Assembly: GCA_037501455.1 (NCBI GenBank)
Contig: CM074856.1
Location: 91,462,001 to 91,526,000 of the forward strand
DNA length: 64,000 nt
Source of the DNA: Lantana camara
Taxonomy: Eukaryota; Streptophyta; Magnoliopsida; Lamiales; Verbenaceae
Reading direction: 5' to 3'
The position numbers and the translations under genes were made by a program. The first letter of the stretch is position 1. Every line of letters starts with the position of its first letter. Below are positions 49,691-62,677 of this stretch, piece by piece. Below the pieces are notes generated by a model that worked only from the letters and a program-made list of their open reading frames with translations, was not told the DNA's origin and made no database searches.

Positions 49691-49700
49691 TCTTGTAGTG

Positions 49701-52349
49701 ACCATACCATTCTCCGGGGCCCAAACACACAGATAAACAGACATATATCGGAAACTTAACCCGCCACACACAGACAGACAGACTTATCTCATGCATATCG
49801 TACTTATCATATCGTACATACATATCACACAGACTGACCTCGAAATCATAACATATCAAAGCTAAGCATACATAGGCTCGTACATAGCGTTTCTTACTTT
49901 CAAACTTATGATAAAACCATCAAAGTACATATTTCACACATATCTACGTATATACAAGGCTTATAAACCACACACATTCGAAAACGGGCACATTGCAATA
50001 GGGTATAACTATATCCTAACCTCACCTGGCACCAAACACAGCCGAAGACACAACAGATGGTTCACCCCGGAACCTGCACGACTCACTTGTCACCACCCCG
50101 GGTGCACCTGAACCAACTGAACAAACAAAACAGTCCACAAAGCTCAGACTCAGACAGACAACCACACAGGGACGCACAGCAAATGCAATCACATAAACAG
50201 GATTCAAATTCATATTAATTTCAAGCAAAACAAAACATTAAGGCATATCCATAAGCACAATTAATGCTATTAAGGGAACTCGAAAGGAAATGGAATTCAC
50301 ATCTTTTCATATTAATTCATATATTGCACATTTACAAAGCAATCAAATTAAATTCACATATAACATTTCATAAAATTGCACATATTACCAAGCCAAATAA
50401 ATCACATAATAACATGCTACGAATTTATTTAAATCCACGGGGTCCTCAGCAACTTACAACTAAGTCACATAATCATTCAAGTCCTCATATAATTTTCCGA
50501 TGCAAAACAAATTCACAAATATTTCATAATAGATTAAATTCCAATTTACGTGATTAAACCTTAATTCAAAGTTTCAATGTTAGACATAACAACTTCTTTT
50601 AACACAACCGTGATTAGCATATACTTATTTACCAAGTGACAAGGTTTAATTAATTCAAATCAAACAAATTCATATTGTTCCCGAAATTACACAAACACCC
50701 CTTCTAGATTAAACAATTAACATAAATTTAATATATCGGGATTCAATTTACAAATTACAAGTCCAAGCTTATCATATTTCATATCATACGTGATTTCATA
50801 CACAATGGAATTCATTTCGATCGACAATTCAAGCATATGACAATTAATTTGCATTTAAACAATTAATTCAAATATGTCCCCAAATACATAAATAAATTCG
50901 TAGAAAATAAACCGAGTGTCCGATTGACGAACGGCAAGTGGTGTTGGACTCACCACGACGAAGCGGACAAGCTGCCCGAAGGTCGCCGGAGTGCCGCCGC
51001 CGGAGCTGCCGGAACAGTGGCCGGCCGTCGTTCGGCCGCCACCGGAACGTGCCAGAAAAATCCCAAAAATTCACCCGTGCAAGGATTCCTCGTGCCCATT
51101 CCAAATCCTCGATCAATTTCTAGAAAATCCAAGCCAATCGTCACCAATTTCAGATCCAACAATACGAAAACCCTAAATTCTTCAAACTCAAATTACTTCC
51201 AAACCGGTGAACTAAAATGCAATCCGTAAAAGGCATTGTCTTACCCGTGACGAGCTCTTCGAAAGTTCTAAGGTAGCTCGCCGGAAAAATCCTCGGAGCT
51301 AGCGCCGCCGTTGCACCACCACTGTGCTGCAGCGATCCGCTGCCAATTGGCCGAATCAGGAGTCGTGTGATCAAAGGCCACTAGTTCTCGTCGTTCCGAA
51401 CAACTTTTGTGAAGAGCCCGAGGCCAAAAGATGGCCGGAAAAGGCCCCCGTTGGCCGCCGAATATTCTGCCGCCGCACGCCTCCCCGGAACCACCACCTA
51501 CGGCCAAAATTGGATGAAATCGATGCCGGAAATGGACTCAGGGGGTCGGAAAAGGGTAGGAAACACCAACCTTCGTCGAAAAAGATCGTCGGAGCGGCGA
51601 AATCGCCGCCCCTATAGTAACTGCCACCGCCGCCGCGAGCTTCAGGCGGCGCGTGCGGCGCCGTCGTGGCCCGGATGACCGCGCCACCAATGTCAGATGA
51701 AACGCAGGGATATCCTCGTTATGGGTCTGGGGTGCGTGTCGCCGGAAGATGGCCGGAAGCCGCCGCGAATCGGCGGCGAAGTGGCGGCTCCGCCACCCCC
51801 ACCTGCTCGTCTGAAATTGCACCATATCTCCACCACCGCTCGTCGGTTGGTCGAGATCTCGGTATGGTTGTGACCGTGTCGTCGAGCTCTCCGAAGTGGA
51901 CTATTGGATCGTCGAATTCCGTCGAGAAACGGGCAAGTTTGAGCTGTGTGTGAAATCACACCTCGAGTGTGTGTGGGTGTCGTGTTTCGCCTGGGGGGGA
52001 GAGAGAGAGCTGCTGAGTTATGTCACGTTAAACGAGGATCCGGGTGTTTTATCCCGGGTCCTCGCGTGAAAAACGAACGGTAGAAGGGGTAAACGACGTT
52101 AGAATAGGGCAAACTCAGAGCCTACGGACTCGTCTCGATGCCCCAAACGAGTTGAAGGGGTCGAAAAGGTCAAAAACTCGATCAAACGAGAAATGGCCGA
52201 AAAACCCCTAAAAAGAGAAAATTACAAAGGGCCCTTCAACTTTAAAAGAGTTCAAAATAGGGCCACAAAAAACATAAAATCACATAATTAAACACATAAA
52301 AAGGTTGAAACATGGCGTACCTTATAAATCGGACGAGCGGGATGTTACA
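49701..52349 (-). repeat. Right part of the solo LTR, with GC-rich leader
   Basis: Continuation of 34434-35597 after the CACTA element, starting with the duplicated ACC. From 50930 to 51960 the sequence is GC-rich, full of CCGGCG/GCCGCC words, and several overlapping frames are open by composition only. A reversed CGCG-GTGAGTCC-like donor lies at about 50943-50960. It ends GGATGTTACA. Confidence 0.85.
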
Positions 52350-52354
52350 TGTCA

Positions 52355-52622
52355 AGTAATAAAAGCAATTAAGAACACTTAAGTAATGCAGATACAGTAC
52401 GTAATTTAATAAAATTTAAAGCATAACAGTGATAATTTTGAAAAAATCGTAATCATAGTGTGCACACAATCACATAAGCTCAAACAAATTCATGCAGAGA
52501 AGTCAAAATTTCACATCAGACGAATGCAATGCACAAGTATTCCTATGCCGTCCGACCTAAATTGACACGACACGACTCCAGAGTACCGGTTCTGAACCTG
52601 GCAGCTCTGATACCACTTAAGA
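52355..52622 (-). mobile_element. Internal region of the LARD-like element next to its primer site
   Basis: About 270 bp, non-coding. The minus strand after the primer site reads GAGCTGCCAGGTTCAGAACC ... CTCTGGAGTCGTGT, parallel to the Tekay element just after its 5' LTR (14901-14940). This shows relatedness of the leader regions. Confidence 0.75.
52604..52615 (-). other. Primer-binding site of the LARD-like element
   Basis: The minus strand reads TGGTATCAGAGC, seven bases from the LTR at 52623. It is the initiator-Met tRNA site and identifies the right LTR as the 5' LTR. Confidence 0.9.
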
Positions 52623-55600
52623 TGTAGCGCCCCAAGCGGTGGGGCGCCACACCCCCGCACTATGACCCACACGTGTACGAAATGAAAAGTCCGCACAAGC
52701 CACAGCGAACGGGTGACAAACGAAAAACCAACCTAATCTAGGCGGTACCTAAACCCTGTACAAGTGCAATTATGCAAAACCTGAATGCGGAAGCGAAACA
52801 AAATACGAATTGTCAAAAACTTTAATCAGCAATCATAATTCATATATTTCAAAAGGTAACTTAACATCAACTAAATGGGTTTAACTGCCCTAGAAACCTG
52901 TCCCGATCAAACATATAATTAAAACGGGTTCATCTAAATCGAGCACCTGTCCTAACCTGTCCCGAAATTCATACATCCAAATCATAAGTACCAACCTGCA
53001 TAATATATATATATATCATATACATAGTTTCCTTCACAAATCAAAACAAGATATTTAACTAATCAAACAGACCGACAAAGACTCAACAGACCCGACTCAA
53101 AGCCGCCTAGCTCAAACCTGCAAGAGCTGAAAAGTGGAAAAGAAGGGGGAGGGTCAGTCTCTAGAAGACTGAGCGAGCAGGAGCGATAAATATATATAAA
53201 AACATGCGCATGCAAGTCATAAATCCCGAGCAAAGTTTTATTTAAAGTTAGTTCCCAAAAAGGGCAAGAGAATAACTAAGCAATGCTCGGACTTTACGAC
53301 TAATCATATTAAATTCATTAAGTTCATAATTCATACATAAACATAATGGCTCGGCGAGTGAGCGTGCATTATCTCCAACCAAACTCCGACCGTGTACGAC
53401 AAATATCATTGATACATTAAATTGGTGATCATGCAATATATCATAATACACACAAATCATATATCATATCCTAAAACATATTCGTTTGGGCAATTCGTGT
53501 CCCGGCCTTCCCGCACGGTGCCTATCAATCATAACATAATCATAATCATAAAATAAGTTCCAACCTTCTTCCTCCGGGTGGTGGACGGGTTAGCAAGACC
53601 CGACCACCTCATACATAGGCCAATGGGGTTTCATGACTCCTCCAAGGGCACTCATGTCCCATTCCCCGCTGAACCTCCTAGCGAGGGTCGGTATCACCTT
53701 AAAACATAGTAGAACTAGTACATGGGATCACCGTCGGCCCATGCCTCCCCGGTTAGCCACATGTACATGGGATCATACATGCATAATCTCGCCAAAACAT
53801 TTCAATTCATAAGAAACATAACATATTTCATAATTCATTTAAAAAGGGGTTTACTCGATCATAATTTACTCGATGACTCTACTTTAAAAGTAATATATAT
53901 ATATATACATAAGGTTTTGGCCAAACTTGTCAGATAAGGTTGTAGGGTTCAGTATGTAACTAGAACGAAAACACCCTCACCTGGTACCAGACAAAGCCAA
54001 ACCCAAAGCAAATGGTCCACCCCGGAACCTGCAAGACCACAAGTCACCACCCCGGGTGCACCTGTACCAGCTGAACACACCAAACACAGTACAGAACTCA
54101 GACTCAGACTCAGACAACCATATAAAGACGCACGACACATGCTCAAGTACTTAAGAAAGGCAATCACATAAGCAAAGTTCATAATCATACTAATTACTTG
54201 CAAACTAAAATATCACATAACTCAACATATTCATAAAACACATCCAGAGATGTTCTTATGCACAATTACTTCAAATAAACAAAATGGAAAGGCAATGCAT
54301 GTCACCTTATTTCATATAAATTCATATATCAAATAACCAATTCATATTCGTACGAATAACTTATTTCTTACGTGCAAAAGTTCCTAATATAATCATATAA
54401 GTTTCATACAGTTCACATATCACATAGTAGATTTATTTTAAATTAAGTAATTAAACCTAAATTACAAAGTTTCAAATTAACTCATCCAAGACATACTAAT
54501 TCAATTCTTGCTAAATCATAAATTGCATAACAAATTGTTATATCATATAATAAATTTCAATTCAAGTAATATTTCACATTTCATACAAAATCCACATATT
54601 ACAAGGCCAATTGAATCGTATAACAGCATGTGACGAATTCATTTAGACCCATGGGGTTACATACCAAATTCCGACTAAGCCATTTAATCATTCAAAGTTC
54701 ATACAATTCATACATTGCATCATAAATTCAAAATCAATTTAGGTAATTAAACGTTAATTGCAAAAATCTCAAATTTAATTATCCAAGGCATAATAAGCAA
54801 CTTTTACTTCATCAAAATTAGTAATCGTTTTCAAATGATAATGTTCAATTAATTCAAGTTATACAAATTTACATTTTCTAAAATTACACAAACACCCCTT
54901 CTAGCAGGGCTATATTAAATCTAATGGCATGAAACGAAACTAATATCAACAACAATCATGAAATCATACATTCATCATTCATTACATATTTCCAATTACC
55001 ATACAATGCATATTCATCAATTTATCGAGCATACAAGATCGAATTACATTTTAAAACAATTAACAACTAATATAATTCGGCATAACGGGGTTCAATTCAC
55101 AATTCAAAGCATCAATACATATCACATTTCATTTAATACATGATTTCATATTCATTGGAATTCTTTCCAATCGACAATTCAAGCATATGACCATTAATTC
55201 GCATTAAAACAATTAAATCAAATATGTCCCAAATACACAAATAAATTTGTAACAAATAAACCGAGTGTCCGATTGACGAAAGGGAAGTGGCGTTGGACTC
55301 ACCTCAACGAGGCGGACAAACTGTCCGAAGCCCGCCGGAATGCCGCCACCGGAGCCGTCGAAACAGTGGCGGGCCGCCGCTCGGTCGCCACCGGAGCGTG
55401 CCGGAAAAATCCCCAAAATTCACTCGTGCAAGTATTCCTCGTGCTCGTTCTAATTCCTCAACCAATTTCTGCAAATTCCAAGTCAATCGTCTCCAATTTC
55501 AAATCCAAGAATACGAAACCCTAAAATCATCAAAATCTAATTTCTGCCAAACCGGTGAACGAAAATGAGATCCGTAAAAGGCATTGGCTTACCCGTGATG

Positions 55601-56524
55601 TGCTCTTTGAAACCCCTATGCTGTTCGCCGGAAGAAGTCACTGGAGATGGCCGCCGCCGCGAAGCACCGTCGCGCCACCACTGGTGGGCTACCGCCGCCG
55701 CTCCGATGAATTTCAGGTGGCGGGACTGACCTCAATCGACTCAGCTCGTTGTCCTGTGTCTTTCCCCTCAAGTCCCGTCGCCGGACAATGATCGGAGCAC
55801 CAAACCCGCCACCAAACTCCGCCGCACTGCTGCTACCAAAAAACTCCATTTCTGGTGGTTTTCGTACTAAATCGAGGCCAGAATCGTCACCAGCGGGTCA
55901 GAAAACATGGGGGTAGGGTGGTGTTGGCCGGCGAAGCTCGCCGGATTGTCACCGACGATGAGGTGGCGCAACCCGCCACCTTCAGACCACCACTGTGCTG
56001 CCGTCGGACATTTTCGGGCCATGACACTTGTATCATCGTGTCGAGCTCGTCGACCTCTTCGAAATGGACTATTGGTTCATCAAATTCCGTCGAGTATAGA
56101 TCGAGTTTGGAGTTGTGCGTGTTTTCACACCTTCACTGCATGTGCATCGCTGGAGTGGGAGAGAGAAGAGAGTAGGCTGAGGTCTGCTGCGTTTGGCACG
56201 AATTACGAGGATCCAGATATTATATCTCGGGTCCTCGTACGTGAAAACGATCGAAAGAAGGGGTTAACGACGTCATAAATGGGCAAACTTAGAGTCTACG
56301 GACTCGTTTCGCTGCCCCGAACGCGAAGCAGGGGTCAAAAAGGTCGAACTCTCGACTGAACGAGAAATGACCGTAAAACCCCTAAAAAGAGAAAATTGCA
56401 AACAAGCCCCTAAACTCTAAAAGAGTTCAAAATAGGGTCATGCAAAGCACAAAATCACCGAATTAAACACACAAGGAAGTTGAAACGTGGCGTACCTTAT
56501 TTGTAGGACGAGCGGGGTGTTACA
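52623..56524 (-). repeat. Right (5') LTR of the LARD-like element
   Basis: 3902 bp, uninterrupted. Termini TGTAGCGCCCC on the left and GCGGGGTGTTACA on the right. It aligns with 25425-31224 once the copia solo LTR is removed; small differences include an extra segment at about 53400-53430 and a shorter (AT)n run. The GC-rich leader is at 55280-56200. No gene. Confidence 0.92.
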
Positions 56525-57470
56525 GCACCGTCGGCATGGGAGAACTAAGTCTCCCGCACGTGGATTCGTGTTGATGAGAGAGCCCGGCGATCCTATGACC
56601 GACCCGAGATCACATACCACTTCTCCAGGGCCCAAACTTACACTTATCAAACGAAGCTTAAACCCAAGTCATATCACGCTTATACACACTCACACTTGTC
56701 AAAGCTTCGTAAAGTAAACGAAAATAGTGCTTAAATACATATAAAAGCGTTTTCAAAGCCTCATAACTAACTGGACAAATCCCACAAAATACGTATCAAA
56801 CACACACACATATATATATATAAGTCGCATACAGGTTCGAAATGTAAATAGGGTCTTAGGTCATAATAACTAAAAGGAAAGAAAATCTCACCTTGCCTAC
56901 CAACCGAACCAAAGGAACCATCTCTACAACCTCGAGACAAAACTAAGAACAAAAGCAAAGAGCAAAGGACAAGCTTAGACTCAGCATGAGCCAATTAGAC
57001 GCTCGGAATATGCATATGGGTGGAAATGATGCATATGAAATGTAATAAGATAACACTTAGGTCACATGATATCATATCGAGAGATATTGGAGCATAACTC
57101 ACATATTTCACGTTCATGAACATCATGCAATGCATATAACATGTTATATAAAAAATTAAGAATGCATACCACTCATACCAAAGCAAGGGAAAAGCATGCA
57201 AGGCAAGAAAATAAGTCATGAAGTTATACGTGCACATAAGAGGGCATTTAGATCACATAAGGCACGTTTCACGTCCAACGAATTCACTAACTTAACATAA
57301 CGCATATAACACATAATTCTAACATACAATATACCAATTCAAGCAATGACAAGCCATAGCATCACATATCATGCATATAAACAAGCATTCAACACCTTAG
57401 GAACAAGGTAGGGGAGGGAAACGAACAAAACGGACAAAGAAACAAAGTTCGGGCAAGAAAACTCGAGTTT

Positions 57471-57606
57471 TCCAGATCCAGGGCCATGGATATTTTCAAA
57501 AGGGGAGATCCACGGCCGTGGATCTGGGGACAGAAATGTCCCTGTTGCTGGACTCCTATCCACGGCCGTGGATTTGATCAAAGCCAAAAATCCACGCCCC
57601 GTGGAT
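57471..57606. repeat. Cluster of ATCCACGGCCGTGGAT palindromes
   Basis: Includes a perfect 20-bp palindrome, AGATCCACGGCCGTGGATCT (57506-57525), a second copy ATCCACGGCCGTGGAT (57558-57573), and imperfect copies at about 57475 and 57587. Confidence 0.9.
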
Positions 57607-58682
57607 CTGCTTCCAGTGACCAAAACTCGATTTTTTGCCCTCAAATTCACGAAGAACCAAAACCAAGCCATACTAACATCAAACCAACACAATATACAAG
57701 ATATATGCATCAAAGATTTAAAGGTTTATGCCCTAATTCATACGAGAACCGAAGCTAAAATGAGGAGAGGGAAGAGATGCATCACATATTCATACTCAAG
57801 CAAATTCATCAATGGCATGCTCATAAATCCTAAACCAAAGCTCAAACCAAGTTCATGGATTCAACACCAAAGCATCACCAAATCATCACATTATCAGGCC
57901 CTAACACGCAACAACAAAACTGATCTCAATCATGCAAGAAAATGAAGCAAGCAAAGACATGAATGCAGCAGGCCATTCCCTTCAAGTTTGAGGCTAAAAC
58001 AAGGGATAAGAGCTTGTAAACACATAACTAACATGTAGAGAAACTCATATACTTCATGTACATGCAATTTCACAGGAAATGGAGCTCAAGAAGTCATCAA
58101 ACGAACCAAAATTCTGACAGCAATTCAAACCGGGAAGAGCAGGGCATATTCTCACGTTTGAGGCTGAAATGAAGCATGAAATCAAGGTAAAACAAAACAT
58201 ATTCATAGAGTAACATGTGTGACACATAACCATGCATTAATACACGAAATTGGATGCAAGAATCCATCAAGAAAACCTCAAAAACATGGCAGCAACTTGG
58301 TGAGAAAGGAGCAGATTCGCAGCAGTTTTTAAGGTCCCAGAACTCAAGTTTGCAGCCAAAATAAAGCATGAAATCGGGCAAAACGAAGCACATTCATAGA
58401 ACTATCCATGCATATCCTACAAGAGGTAAGAAATAATCAAACAAGGTACTTAAACGAAAGTTAGAGTCATGCATGCACGTAGGTAAGCATATAATGCATA
58501 TTTTGTCATATAATGTGTATAAAAACATGGAATTCACGTAATAAATTCATAAAGAATCAGGTATCACATAATTCATCAAGTATACAACATATAAAAAGCG
58601 AAAAAGAAGAAAGAATTTCACAAAAAACACAAACGAAATGAAAATCACGCAACACAAAACAACAACTCGAACTAAGCCTCGA

Positions 58683-58842
58683 AGAGGGTCGCGGCCGTGA
58701 TTGATTTCAGGCAGAAAATGGTCGCGGCCCTGACCACCACCAGGAACACCAATCCTCCATTGTTACAGCTTGAAGATAGGCCATTTTTCATTTGCAGTCG
58801 TGACACAAAATGGCCTGAAAATGGTCACGGTCGTGACTGCTT
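58683..58842. repeat. Second palindrome cluster, GTCGCGGCCGTGA type
   Basis: Imperfect inverted words GTCGCGGCCGTGA (about 58689), GGTCGCGGCCCTGACC (about 58720) and GGTCACGGTCGTGACT (about 58825) in the same LTR. Confidence 0.7.
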
Positions 58843-60064
58843 CCAGCAATCGTGAAATCTGCATCCCTCTCCCCTGTTCGTCATCTCCAAAGCAAAAACA
58901 CCGAAGCAAAAACTCTAGGCATGAAAAGGGCATGAAAATAAAGCAAAAATAAACATGAAACAACAGCCGTACACACCACAAGCAAGGAGGAAACAAGATT
59001 AAAGGTAAGGGATCAAACATCATCTTCAAGCTTAAGCTTCATGAAAATTCATTAATTGTGGTTTAATTTTCAACAACTTATCATGAAATTTCACTTCATA
59101 AAAACAAAGGAGTAGGCCTTAGGGTCATAAAACTAGCTTTAACTGAAGAATTGGTTTAAAGAATGGCAAGAAATCATCAAATATATTCATAACCCTTACT
59201 ATTCATCAAGTCAGCCAAAGCATTCAAAATACTCCAAGAAATTTAGTAAGATTGGACTTAAAAGAAAGAGAAGAAGATGGAGGACACAAATCCGGACTTA
59301 CTTTTCAAAGTTGATTCGAATCGGATGAGAAACGAGCTTGCAAACTGAAAATAGAATAGTGCTTCCTCCTTCCTTCTTCTATCTCGGTTGGCTGCTGCTT
59401 CTCTCCTTTTTTTTTCTTCTGAAAAATGAAATGAAAAGGAAAAGGAGAGGAAGGGGATTAATTGAGGAGAAAGTGGGCCCAAAGATCACTTGATTTGGTC
59501 AACAAATGAGGGAGATATGGTCATTTTAGTGTAAAGGGGTAAAAAATGCACGCAAGGCTTGAAACAGGCGAAATACGGGGATTCAAAAGGACTTAGAAAA
59601 ATAAAAAGTTAGGTTTCTTGGTTTCCTTTCTTCGTTGTGTGTCCGACGCTTCTTCCAGAATTCGAATCCGAATTCCCGAGCTCAAGTTATGCCTTCCGAA
59701 ACACGAGGTGCGCTAAAGCTAGTTAGGCCCTCGAATCCCTAAAATCATAAAAATGGCCCGTGACCACGTCAAACAAATTCAAAAACATATAACAGGCACG
59801 TAAACAAGTTCTTATAACACATATTCATGCATAACACATAATTATCAAATTAGGAGCAAATACGAGGACATGCCGATCAAGGAAGGGATCAAACAGGGCA
59901 AAACGTTCAAATGCATATTAAAGCGGAATAAATAATACATGTAGAGATTCAAATAGACACAAAAGCAATTAAATAAACATTTAAAGGCATAAATAAATAA
60001 TTAAATGTGCACGTAATACTCTCTACACGGCGTACCTGTACGGCCTAAAAATCAGGATGTTACA

Positions 60065-60078
60065 CTGGGGATAGGAGT
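60065..60078. other. 14-bp spacer between two reverse LTRs
   Basis: Ends in GGAGT, the left target site of the next solo LTR. Confidence 0.6.
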
Positions 60079-62642
60079 TGTAGCTCCCGGAACGCTGGGC
60101 CACCACATCCCCCGCACTAAAGCCCCATCTGCATACGAAATGGGAAATCCGTACACGAATCAAGTAGTAGCGAACAAGAAACAGACAATGCCCTGCCTAA
60201 GCTAGGCGATACCTAAACCCTGTACAACAGAAAAAACAAAACCTAGAAGCGGAAGCAAAGTAAAGAATACCAACTTTCAAAAATTTAAAACTTCAATCAT
60301 ATCAAATCAAATCAATCATAATCAGTTACATGGGTTCAACTGGTCCTAGAAGCCTGTCCCGAAATAATCACAATAAAAGACGGGTTCAACTAATTCAAGA
60401 ACCTGTCCTAACCTGTCCCGAAATAATCATAATAAAGACCTGTTCAACTAATCCAAAAACCTGTCCTAACCTGTCCCGAGTTCCATACATACAATCAATA
60501 AGCATAAACCTGTACAGAGTATATACGTTTACGAATTACAAACGTAACTGAAACAAAAACTTAACAAACTTAACAAACGATACTGACTCGACAGATACAA
60601 CACACCGCCGCCTAACTCGAACCCTAACAACCTGCACCTGCAAACTAAAAACATAGGTGGGGCGAGGGTCAGCCACTGACTGAGTGAGGGGGCTGAACAC
60701 ACATACACACACACACACACACTATACATAATAAGGAGCAGAGCACGTATCAAGAGAAAGACTATGAACCGGGAGTGGGGTTTTTCATACCAAAGCCATT
60801 ATCAAATCAAACGTATACTTATATTTAACTTATTCAAAACATAACAAAATGAACATACTCATATCATATCAAGAAGAGAGAGCTTCTATCCCGTTTCATA
60901 ATCAACATAACAGAACATATCTTATACCGGGCGAGTACGGGTTTCCAACCTTACTTCCATATCATATCATATGTATCAAAACTGAAAACAAACAAATATC
61001 ACATAACAATCCAACCCCAACACCAAAGTAGTTCGGGGAGCAAACCCTCACTACAACCAATACGAATACACACGAGGTAGCTAATCCATGTTGTGCCTTC
61101 CCTGGTTATCCACCGAGGGCTCAAAGGACCACGTCTCCTCAACCTCCACGAGTCGCACGTGAGTACTTCAAATGAGAGCGTGCACGTGGGTCATAGCCGG
61201 CGACCCCATGGTTGTCCCGGGTCTCCCTTACCCACGTCTCGGGGGTCCAACACATCAGAATATAACATATCAGATCATAACTCGCTACAAATCATACTTA
61301 TCATACCATAATCATAACTTACGTACCTTATCAGACATACCATACCTTGTAACTTAGCATATGCCATAAACGTACCTCTCCGTGTCATCCTAATCCGTAG
61401 CTGTCATAAGGACACACGGTTTAGAGCATAGCCTCGTTGCAAAACATTTCAAGCTTATATACGCTCGTATATATAGTTCGAAAACCTTTAATCGTATGAC
61501 AAATTCATAAACATATCATATAAACGAATATGTATTATATAAATAGAATAGAATAATCACATGCAGTCTTGAAAACGAGCACAGAGGGTTATAGGTCGCT
61601 TTAACTAAAGAAAAGTCCTAAAACCTCACCTTACACCGACGAGAATGGAAGACACTAGCAAAGAAGTCCCACTGAACCCAAATAGCTGACAGACACTCCC
61701 TGAACAACTGAACACAGAACTCAGACTCAGACCACAACCACAAAGACGCACGACCATGCTCACAAATACAAATGATGCAATATAGAATCCATATTTATAC
61801 AATCAAGTCATTCATATCATATTACAATTCACATTGCATATCAAGGGATGCATAACTTATAAGATTCGTAAATATATATTGGTATATTGGTATAAACGCG
61901 AATTACATAACAATTTTATACAATGAGTACTTTGAAACACCCAAGGTAATTGTCGAAAAAAGTCACTGGAGATAGGCGGCGTCTGACCCCATGCGCCGCC
62001 ACTGACTGCCACCACAACGGTTGATTCTTGATTCGCGGCCAACGTGAAATGGTCAATCTTTTGTGAAGATACCGTTGCCAAAGGATCACCGAAAAAGCTC
62101 CCCATTTGCCATCAAAGTCGCACCGTCGCTGCCTTGCTGGAACCACCACCCACGGCCATTTTCAGGTTAAACTGAAGCAAAAAATGAGTCCAGGATGGTC
62201 GAAAATGTCAGTATTCGTTGAAGTCCGTCGGAAAAAGTCACCGGAATGACGAGTTTCACCGAGCTACAGTAGCGCCACCGGCGGCCGTGACTTACAGACG
62301 GCGTGTGAGCTACCGTCGCTAGTTCGTTGGCCGCGCCATTGCTCCAGAAATGGTCACCGGAATGTTGCGCTACAAGCCAATCGAAAAATCAAACAATTCC
62401 AACGCCGGAGGCCGCTGAAATCCGCCGGTAAAGTGGCGGTGGTAATTCCCACCGCCTGCAACTCGCCGTAGTGTCACCACCGCTTGTCTTCGAGCTATGA
62501 ATCTGGTATCATTGTGTCTCGAGCTGATCAATTTCCACTACTCACGTTGAATTTCGTCGAGAAACGAATGAGTTATGGGTTAGTGTGTGTTTTAGGTATG
62601 GTGTGTGTGTGAAGGTTGTGAGAGGAGAGAGAGAGAGATCGC

Positions 62643-62677
<35 letters not shown>

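Larger units (their letters stand above)
35598..49700 (+). mobile_element. CACTA (En/Spm-type) transposon, 14.1 kb, with captured gene fragments
   Basis: Terminal inverted repeats CACTACTAGAAAAA (left) and, reversed, CACTACAAGAAAAA (right), with a 3-bp TSD, ACC (35595-35597 and 49701-49703), as expected for CACTA elements. Subterminal regions are packed with GACGC/GCGTC words. In order: 5' subterminal repeats; a 38-bp tandem repeat leader; MED33 exons; an LRR fragment; a TNPD/TNP2-like transposase gene; a TNPA/Transposase_24-like gene; and about 1 kb of 3' subterminal repeats. Both transposase genes have premature stops, so this copy is probably not autonomous now. It splits the solo LTR at 34434-52349. 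Confidence 0.95.
34434..52349 (-). mobile_element. Solo LTR (3.8 kb), interrupted by a CACTA element
   Basis: Parts 34434-35597 and 49701-52349 join into one LTR of about 3.81 kb. It has a perfect TSD, TGTCA (34429-34433 and 52350-52354). Termini are TGTAGTGCCCC on the left and GCGGGATGTTACA on the right, so it is on the minus strand. It is the same family as 1-3457 and related to, but clearly diverged from, the LTRs of the element it sits in. The GC-rich leader is at 50930-51960. No internal region remains. Confidence 0.92.
25425..56524 (-). mobile_element. Non-autonomous (LARD-like) LTR retrotransposon containing nested insertions
   Basis: On the minus strand: 5' LTR 52623-56524; primer site (complement of 52604-52615); internal DNA 52622 down to 31225; purine tract at 31225-31238; 3' LTR 31224 down to 25425. 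After removing the nested solo LTR with its CACTA element and the hAT element, the internal region is only about 2.6 kb and shows no gag or pol. The primer-site region and the purine-tract region resemble the Tekay element at 12025, which could supply proteins in trans. The right flank is GCACC; the left TSD is lost with the truncated LTR end. Confidence 0.82.
56525..60064 (-). mobile_element. Right part of the reverse LTR that hosts the LARD-like element
   Basis: Continues the text of 24597-25424 and ends with the reversed LTR start (AAAATCAGGATGTTACA). The reverse of the conserved upstream block lies at 59657-59740. Two palindrome clusters are present (57471-57606 and 58683-58842). The joined LTR would be about 4.4 kb. 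Open frames here are not conserved and not called. Confidence 0.75.

Noticed and set aside
51324..51953. Open frames of about 95 residues in the GC-rich leader
   Set aside because: Same LTR leader; frames are open on both strands by composition and no domain is recognisable.
57369..58393. Minus-strand and plus-strand frames of 90-125 residues
   Set aside because: In an LTR with palindrome repeats; no domain and not conserved in other LTRs.
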